This document shows, piece after piece, positions 52,881-58,681 of a stretch of DNA of 58,681 bases. The DNA comes from Candidatus Altimarinota bacterium (GTDB taxonomy: Bacteria; Patescibacteriota; Gracilibacteria; BD1-5; UBA6164). Each line of letters begins with the position of its first letter. Positions within the stretch are counted from its first letter, which is position 1. The stretch spans positions 1 through 58,681 of the forward strand of contig JANJUN010000010.1 in assembly GCA_024710565.1 (NCBI GenBank). The letters run 5' to 3'. The notes below the pieces were generated by a model. That model searched no databases. It worked only from the letters and a program-made list of their open reading frames with translations, and was not told the DNA's origin. The translations under genes were made by a program, and so were the position numbers.

Positions 52881-54629
52881 ATGGAGTATATAATTTATTG
52901 CAGGAAATCAACTGATGAAACTTCAGAGCTTCAAAAACAATCAATTCCAGACCAAATAAGGGCTTGTGTAGATTATGCAAATAGAGAATGATTAAAAATA
53001 AAAGAAAAACCAAAAGATTTTTCTTTATTTGAAAGCGAGTATGAATTACATAAAGAAGATAATGAGCCTGATATAGTAAATAGAAGAACTTATCAAGAAA
53101 CAAGAAATTTATTTATTATAAAAGAGCAAGAAACTTGAAAAATTCCTTGAAAAAGAAATAAATGGAGAAATCTTATAAAATTAGTAAAAAAATGAGATAT
53201 AAACTGAATAATTAGTTATTCTCCAGATAGACAAGCGAGGAATATGCTTGAAGCTTGAGAAATAATTGATTTATTAGACCAAAATAAATTGAAAGAAAAT
53301 AAAGAAAAATGAAAAACTATTTTGTCTGTTAAATACCCAAACTTTCACTTTGAAGACAATGCAAGTTGAAAAATGATGTTAGGTATATGGTTTGTTTTTT
53401 CAAAACAATATAGCGATAAATTAAGTGATGATATTACAAGATGAAATAATAGTAAAGTTGCCTCTTGAAAAGCAATTTGAAGATTTAAACATTGATATTT
53501 TATAAATAAAGAATGATTTCACGAACCACATCAACAATTTTTTTCACTCATAAAAGAAGCTTTTGAAATGAAATTAAACTTAGTGCCTGAAAGTAAGATA
53601 AGGGATTTTTTAAATGCAAATTGATATTATAGAGAATATAAAGACTGAAGAAAAGAAGAAATATGAAAAAATGCTTTAGCGATTATGCTTAGAGATGAAT
53701 TTTATTATTGAATATTTATAAATTGAGATACAATCACAGATTTAAGAGAAACAAATCCATATTTTCAAGCAGTAATAACTGAAGAACAATTTCAAATTAT
53801 TAAATCAAGAGTTGAAAATAATCCTATATCTATAACAATGACTAAACAAAAGGATATTTACGAAGATATAGTTCCTTTTGATAATAGTTTTATTATAACT
53901 GAAGATAATTATCATTTAACTTTTTCTTTACCAAATAAACAAAGATATTTTGATAAACTTAATGAAGCTAATAAAAAATGAAAGTTATTAAAACTAAATG
54001 ATATAGTAAAACCAAATCAAATAATTTATAGATGTGCAAATAAAAATAGTAAATATAATAATTTAAGTGTTAGTGCTTTAGATATAGATAATGCAATTAT
54101 AGAAAAATTAAAATGATTTAAAATTTGAGAAAAGGAATTTCAAGAATATGTAAATTTTACTAATACAAGACTAGATGATATTTTAAAAACAACTAAAGAA
54201 AAGATTTCATCAAAGACAGTAGAAATATGAAGATTAAAATCAGAAAAAACAAAATATATGAAAGATAATATGAGTATAAAGAAAGATAAGGAAGAAGAAG
54301 AAATTTATGAGAATACAAAAGCTGATTATGATAAAAAAATAAATTTCTTAGTAAAAGAAATAGAAGCTCTGAATGAATGAGAAAGAAATGAGCTTGTAGA
54401 ATTAGAAGTTTTTATAGATATACTTAATAATGCTAAAAAGTATTATGAAAAAGCTTCATATGTTCAAAAGTGAAAAATTGCTAAAATATTGTTTTTGAAC
54501 ATAAAAATAAACCACGAAAAAAGGCTTCATATTCAAGTAAAACCTGAATTAGAAACCTTGTTTAGTCCTGTTTGGTACTCCTATGGAGAATTGAACTCCA
54601 GTTCCAGCCTTGAGAAGGCCGTGTCCTAA
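52881..54629 (+). CDS. Large serine recombinase of element B, reading into tRNA-Glu
   Basis: 582 codons. Resolvase domain: YIIYCRKSTDETSELQKQSI (catalytic Ser in CRKS), SYSPDRQARNMLEAGEIIDL, FHFEDNASGKMMLGIWFVFS (with KQYSDKLSDDI). Recombinase domain: IGRFKHGYFINKEGFHEPHQ, IMLRDEFYYGIFINGDT. A coiled coil follows (EKISSKTVEIGRLKSEKTKY). The attachment core encodes FSPVWYS. After it the frame continues 15 residues (YGELNSSSSLEKAVS) antisense to tRNA-Glu and stops at TAA. Its native tail is probably the 53 codons now fused to recombinase A at 44897-45055. The 3' part seen here is therefore a product of integration. Confidence 0.9.
54571..54581 (+). other. Right attachment site in tRNA-Glu (attR of element B)
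   Basis: TTTGGTACTCC, whose reverse complement is GGAGTACCA plus two bases: the 3' acceptor strand and CCA end of tRNA-Glu. The tRNA gene is left intact. Confidence 0.8.
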
Positions 54630-54647
54630 CCACTAGACGATAGGAGC
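54573..54647 (-). tRNA. tRNA-Glu, anticodon CUC
   Basis: 75 nt with encoded CCA. Acceptor GCTCCTA/TAGGAGT, D arm GTCTAGTGGTTAGGAC, anticodon arm CGGCC-TTCTCAA-GGCTG (anticodon CTC), T arm TGGAG-TTCAATT-CTCCA, discriminator A. All arms pair (one G-U each in the acceptor and anticodon stem). It lies downstream of rplK on the same strand. It is the integration target of the two elements and overlaps the recombinase B frame on the other strand. Confidence 0.95.
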
Positions 54648-54651
54648 AAGG

Positions 54652-54677
54652 AAAAACAACTTTAAAAAGTTGTTTTT
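54652..54677 (-). terminator. Hairpin between rplK and tRNA-Glu
   Basis: AAAAACAACTT/AAGTTGTTTTT after the rplK stop on the minus strand; terminator or processing site before the tRNA. Confidence 0.65.
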
Positions 54678-54686
54678 ATTTGGATA

Positions 54687-55151
54687 TTATCCTAATTTAG
54701 CTCTTACTTCTTCTAAAGACATACCGTGAATATCAGAAGTTACTCACATTTGTCTAGCTGTTCCGTCAATAGTTAACATAGCTCATGCAACATCAACTGC
54801 ATTCATATCAACTATTTTTTGTTCTGCGATCTCTTTTAATTGATTAAAAGTGATGTGTCCAACTTTATCTTTTTGAGCTACTTTTGAACCAGCTTTTAAA
54901 TTTAATTTTGTTTTAATTAAGTATCCTGCTGGAGGTTGTTTTACAATGAAATCAAAACTTCTGTCTTCATACACAGTAATCAATACTGGTAATTGTTGCC
55001 CCATTCTATCTTTTGTTTCATCGTTGAATCTTTTTGTAAATTCAGGGATTGCTACTCAGTGTTGCCCAAGCGCAGGTCATACCGGAGGTGCTGGGTTCGC
55101 TTGTCCTCATTTAATTTGAAGTTTAATATATCATTTAATTGCTTTTGCCAT
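54687..55151 (-). CDS. rplK: Ribosomal protein L11
   Basis: 154 codons. N-terminal KGYIKLQIKGGQANPAPPVG and PALGQHGVAIPEFTKRFNDE, with linker QQLPVLITVYEDRSFDFIVK and the rRNA-binding domain with KQPPAGYLIKTKLNLKAGS and VDVAGAMLTIDGTARQMGV. It binds 23S rRNA in the GTPase-associated centre. Several glycines are TGA. rplA, its usual neighbour, is not adjacent here; tRNA-Glu follows. No other ribosomal gene in the window. Confidence 0.96.
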
Positions 55152-55374
55152 AATTTTCTTTTATATAATTAAAAAATTACAAAATATTGAATTATTTTGT
55201 GAATACTTTTTCCTCGTATTTGTAGCGTGTTTTCGGGACAAACTCAATACTCGAAAATAAGTTTTTAAATTTAGAAGCCTGAGAATTATATAAAAAAAGG
55301 AAAAAAAATCAAATTTTTTTTTGACTCTATAAAGAAGAAAATATAATAGAGGTCATTATTATTAAAAAAATAGT

Positions 55375-56193
55375 ATGATAAATGAAAATGATATTCAAAC
55401 GTATGTCAACGAAGCTGAGAAAAAATCTCCAGATACACAGCATAAAAATTTAGAAAAAAGAATGAAGAGAGATGTTATGAGAGCTATCTCTGATTTTAAT
55501 ATGATCGAAGAATGAGAAACCATATTATTATGAGTTTCGTGAGGAAAAGATTCTATGTTACTCTGATATTTATTAAGTGAAATCAGAAAATCTTCAAAGA
55601 AAAAATTCAATATCAGGTGAGTCTATATTTTTAAAGAATTTCTCATCAATTGTGATATTATGTTTGAAGAAAAAAGACAATACTACGAAGATGTTTTATG
55701 AATTCCTCTCGAAAAAGTCGATGTTAAACTTCCTGAAGATTCAAAACTCAATGAAGGAATTGGACAATCCTGCCAATGGTGCGCGTATGCCAGAAGAATT
55801 GCCATGATGAAACTGTGTAAAAAATATGGTGCCTCAAAAATAGCTTTTGGTCATCATATGGATGATATCGTAGTAACGACATTTATGAATATGGTACAAG
55901 GAAGAAAAATGAAAATTATGCCTCCGATGAATCGTATGAGAATGTGAGATATCGCTTTTATCAGACCTATGGCATATCTGAGAGAAAAAGATGTGATGAG
56001 AATGGTACTTGCAAAAGATATCCCTTTTTCTGGATGTAATTGTCCGGTTGGAGAAGATAAAATGAGAAATAAAATCAAAAGAGAAATCGTTTGGGCAAAT
56101 GAAAAAATACTTCCAAATTTTGTTGAAAATACCTTTTGGGCACTCATAAAAGATTTTAGAGAAAAATATGAAAGCATCAATTATAGTATGTAA
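55375..56193 (+). CDS. TtcA/TtuA-like tRNA thiolation enzyme (PP-loop ATPase)
   Basis: 272 codons. N-terminal RMKRDVMRAISDFNMIEEGE then the PP-loop LLGVSGGKDSMLLGYLLSEI (two of its glycines are TGA). The Cys pair QSCQWCAYARRIAMM and the third site SGCNCPVGEDKMRNKIKR fit a 4Fe-4S enzyme such as TtcA, which thiolates cytidine-32 of tRNAs. GHHMDDIVVTTFMNMVQGRK is the family's G-H-x-x-D-D segment. Length and order match TtcA. A related TtuA activity cannot be excluded. Confidence 0.88.
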
Positions 56194-56231
56194 AAAAAAT
56201 ACTTGAAACAAAAAAGTTTCAAGTATTTTTT
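56194..56231. terminator. Bidirectional terminator
   Basis: AAAAATACTTGAAAC, A-rich loop, GTTTCAAGTATTTTTT between the TtcA-like gene and rlmH; it reaches the rlmH stop. Confidence 0.8.
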
Positions 56232-56682
56232 AATGATGATATCCGCTTCATTTTTTTATCATTTCTATTCTATAAATCTGTTCTAAAAGCATTAAATACG
56301 CTAAAGAATGTGGAAATGTCATAGGAGAAAATGAAAGTTTCAGATCTATGAGGTGTACAATTTTTGCAATATTTACTCCATATGCTCATCAAATAATGAA
56401 AATTATATCTCAAAAATGTTGTTTATTTTTCTCAACTAAATGATATAATTCCTGAGTAGAAATGATTTTCCCCTCAATATACAAAAGGATTTTATATCCT
56501 TTTATTTTCTCTAATTTTTCTTTTAAAATATCTGTTTCCTCTTCAACAATTTCTCACTCATTTTTTCTTTTTGATGGTTTTAATTTGATGATTTCTACCT
56601 CTTTTGAAAGTCTTTTTTCATACTCTCGTATTGATTCATCAAAATGTTTATATGTATCTGAAAAAAAAATTAGTTTATACAT
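56230..56682 (-). CDS. rlmH: 23S rRNA (pseudouridine-1915 N3)-methyltransferase RlmH
   Basis: 150 codons. SPOUT-fold markers: KILLYIEGKIISTQELYHLV, IIFIIGGAYGVNIAKIVHLI and SFSPMTFPHSLAYLMLLEQI, ending GSGYHH. The IGGAYG glycines are TGA-TGA and GGA. It methylates pseudouridine at helix 69 of 23S rRNA on assembled ribosomes. The first 13 bp overlap the upstream gene's end, suggesting coupling. Confidence 0.92.
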
Positions 56683-57227
56683 GATGATGCTGTTGTTAAT
56701 TTTTGAAAGTATTCATCGATTAGATCAAGAGAAGCATATGTATTCATAAATGATTCTAAAGTTTCTCCATCCGTAAAATGTAAATATGTGATATGCGCCT
56801 GAGTAATAATTTGTGACTGAATACCATATGCAAGAATATATTTATCTCACTCATCAATATCATTCACAAATTTTTGAAGTCTCACTTTTTTTCATTTTTT
56901 CAAAAATGTATCGGGTTGAGAAAGATCTGAATGTATTTCAATTGCTCTCGTATTTAAAAAAGACTGTATTGCTTTTTTTATCTCTTTATGAGATATTTCT
57001 CACGCTTCTAAACATTGAATAAAGTTTTCTCTACTCGTTCTAGAAATTTTCCCCAAAGAAGCGATTTGTGAAATATATTTTTCTTTTATTTGAGCATTTT
57101 GGTCAAAAGATAATATTCAATGAAATATTTTCTTCATATTTTCAATAATTCCCATAAAAGGGATGGTATTGTTTGATAATTGATTATTTCTCGTATTGAT
57201 GGATCTTCACGATTCTGGATCTCACAT
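56670..57227 (-). CDS. Unknown protein coupled to rlmH
   Basis: 185 codons. It begins MGDPESGRSINTRNNQLSNN (two Gly from TGA). Helical middle (FIQCLEAGEISHKEIKKAIQ), then KVRLQKFVNDIDEGDKYILA and HFTDGETLESFMNTYASLDL. No motif or signal. Overlap with rlmH of 13 bp implies co-expression. An internal start at the second Met (MGIIENM) is possible since the N terminus looks disordered. Confidence 0.75.
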
Positions 57228-57270
57228 ATAAATAGTTTAAAAAATAAGGTTCTTATAATACATATAATTA

Positions 57271-58497
57271 TTATTTGTCAAGAAGAATAATTTGTGTTTC
57301 TTGAGAAGTTCTTTGCTTGAATTCATATCCACCAGCTTCCAAAGTTTTATCTGAAACAACAAGTCTATACGGAATTCCAAGTAAATCTGCATCACTCGCT
57401 TTTTGTCAAAATCCTACCTTCTCTCTATCATCAATAATGACTTCTTTTCCTTCTCTTTCTAATTTCTCAGCTATTTTTTTTGCGGTATCAAATTTTTCTC
57501 ACATCACAATAATATAATGCGTCGCTGGTGCAATATTTTCTGGCCAAACCAATCATTTCTCATCAGAAAAATATTCTGCAATTACTCACATCAGTCTTGA
57601 AATACCAATTCCATAACACCCCATATAAACAGTATTTGTTTTCCCATCAGCATCTGAATATTTCGCGTCAAATGCGTCACTGAATTTTGTCATAAGTGGA
57701 AAAATATTTCCTACTTCTGAGGCTTTATGAACTATATGATTTTTTGAACCACATTTTTGACAAATAAATCAAGTTTCAAGGTTAATAAGCTCTTCATTGT
57801 GTGAAAGTCAGCAATCCTGACAAATATAAATATTATCCTCTCCAATTCATAAAACCGTTTGGTATTCATGACTATTTAATGTCGTAAAATCTCCTCCACT
57901 CGAAATAGTTTCATACGTATCTTTCCCTATTCAGAGTCTATCATAAATTTTTCTATAGGCTATTTTTACCATTTCATAATACTCAAGTAGTTTTTCTTCT
58001 GATGTGTGAAATGAATAGAGATCTTTCATAAGAAATTCTCTTCCTCTTAATAATCCCGATTTTGCTCTTTTTTCATTTCTAAATTTATTTTGAATTTGAT
58101 ACACTCAAAACTCCAAATCTTTGTAGGATTGAATAAATTCTTTCATAAGTGGAGTAACGACTTCTTCATGTGTCGGATTGAGCGCGTACTCTTTTCATTC
58201 TGCCGCTGGAAGTTTAAAAAGGACATCCACCACATCCCATCTTCCTGTTTGCATCCAATGTTCTCTACTTCACAAAGCAGACATAAGAATTTCTTGTGCT
58301 CAAATAGCATTCATCTCTTCTCTCACGATATTTTCTATTTTTCTTAACACTTTTAATCAAAGCGGTAAGTAGTTATATGCTCAAGCCATTTCTTGTCTAA
58401 TAAATCCTGCTTGTAAAAGGTGTGAAGTTGAAATATTGTCTGATATTTTTGGTGCTGATTTTAAAGTTTTTACTGGAAACTTTGATAATTGTAACAT
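57271..58497 (-). CDS. proS: Prolyl-tRNA synthetase, compact form
   Basis: 408 codons, class II synthetase. Motif 1-2 region: [20 protein letters not shown] start, [40 protein letters not shown] and [20 protein letters not shown]. Motif 3 [14 protein letters not shown]. Anticodon-binding domain at the C terminus ([20 protein letters not shown]). The usual editing insertion of bacterial ProRS is missing; in its place a short zinc-ribbon-like segment has two C-x2-C pairs (ICQDCG and ICQKCG). Length about 408 versus about 570 for forms with the INS domain. Confidence 0.95.
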
Positions 58498-58646
58498 AAT
58501 TTTATAATTAGATAGTAAATAAATAATATTTTAAAATAACAAAAAATATACCCCAAAGGGATTTTTGAAATAACAAAATATATTATTCATTTTTCTATTC
58601 ATATGAGTTGATTATGCATTAACAAAAGGATTATATAAAAATCGCT

Positions 58647-58681
58647 TTATTTTTCAAATTTATATTCAAAAGTTTTTGTTC
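58647..58681 (-). CDS. Possible C-terminal end of a gene entering from the right
   Basis: On the minus strand the edge reads TKTFEYKFEK then TAA. It is plausible as a protein terminus but too short to judge. The remaining 58498-58646 upstream of proS is AT-rich; I see only the small inverted CCCCAAAGGG region at 58552 and no clear gene. Confidence 0.25.
   Translation of the reverse strand, partial: TKTFEYKFEK

Larger units (their letters stand above)
44886..54581. mobile_element. Integrated element B (about 9.7 kb) at tRNA-Glu
   Basis: It lies between the core copies at 44886 and 54571. Contents: the 3' tail of its recombinase (now fused to recombinase A), a zinc-ribbon protein, a Panacea toxin-antitoxin pair, an XRE regulator, a nuclease-methylase, two specificity-like proteins, an unknown protein, a small ORF and a large serine recombinase that ends in the tRNA gene. 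No replication gene was found, so it may be an integrative defence island mobilised only by its recombinase. Confidence 0.75.

Noticed and set aside
55834-56211. Two long minus-strand ORFs opposite the TtcA-like gene
   Set aside because: Phe/Ile/Ser-rich antisense shadows; the plus frame has PP-loop and Cys motifs.
58521-58616. 49-codon minus ORF MHNQLIGIEKGIIYF... overlapping the proS start
   Set aside because: Overlaps proS out of frame, very hydrophobic and AT-driven; likely chance under a code with only two stops.

Overview
Organism. The window comes from an AT-rich bacterium that reads UGA as glycine (translation table 25), so the supplied six-frame track breaks nearly every gene. Reading TGA as Gly restores about 55 intact genes. 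The invariant glycines of KsgA (EVGPGFG), a Walker A loop (GQTGTGKS), a PP-loop (SGGKDS) and RlmH (IGGAYG) are partly or wholly TGA, and TGG still encodes Trp. That points to Absconditabacteria (SR1) or Gracilibacteria (BD1-5), ultra-small Patescibacteria/CPR; I cannot choose between them from this window.

Layout. 1-9556: two huge minus-strand secreted proteins, one a multi-Ig/FN3 giant running off the left edge, the other a beta-strand-rich/FIVAR/Big_2 protein with three near-identical 87-residue repeats. 9624-10421: rsmA. 10601-16848: plus-strand surface cluster (a secreted domain protein, a membrane-anchored WxL-interacting-like protein, three more exported proteins). 16895-19602: small secreted protein, YtxH-like protein, Hsp20, and a PilC/GspF platform protein. 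19627-37053: housekeeping and conserved CPR genes: pseudouridine synthase, RecO-like, VirD4-like ATPase, radical SAM protein, A-type Fe-S carrier, amidase, trpS, HD hydrolase, glycosyltransferase, hrcA, an orphan chorismate mutase and an ABC-F protein.

37091-54581: two integrated elements lying end to end at the 3' end of a tRNA-Glu(CUC) gene, marked by three direct copies of TTTGGTACTC. Element A carries an EcoRI-type methylase, a DUF262-HNH nuclease, a Rep_trans-like replication protein beside a large inverted repeat, a LexA-like repressor, a Cas2/SinR-like pair and a large serine recombinase. Element B carries a zinc-ribbon protein, a Panacea (DUF4065) toxin-antitoxin pair, an XRE regulator, a nuclease-methylase fusion with two specificity-like proteins (one with a HEPN-like tail), an unknown protein and a second serine recombinase.

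Main discovery. The attachment core lies inside the recombinase coding sequence. The same bases encode Trp-Tyr-Ser in the recombinase and, on the other strand, the acceptor end of the tRNA. Integration therefore cuts the recombinase gene and exchanges its 3' end. Recombinase B now ends in antisense tRNA-Glu sequence. Recombinase A now carries the tail belonging to B. A's own tail (KPLDYEEFLRLVEEYERW, then stop) survives as a start-less orphan at the far left end of element A, in the correct frame. Each excised circle would restore a native recombinase.

54573-58681: tRNA-Glu, rplK, a TtcA-like thiolase, rlmH, an unknown gene and proS: normal chromosome again.
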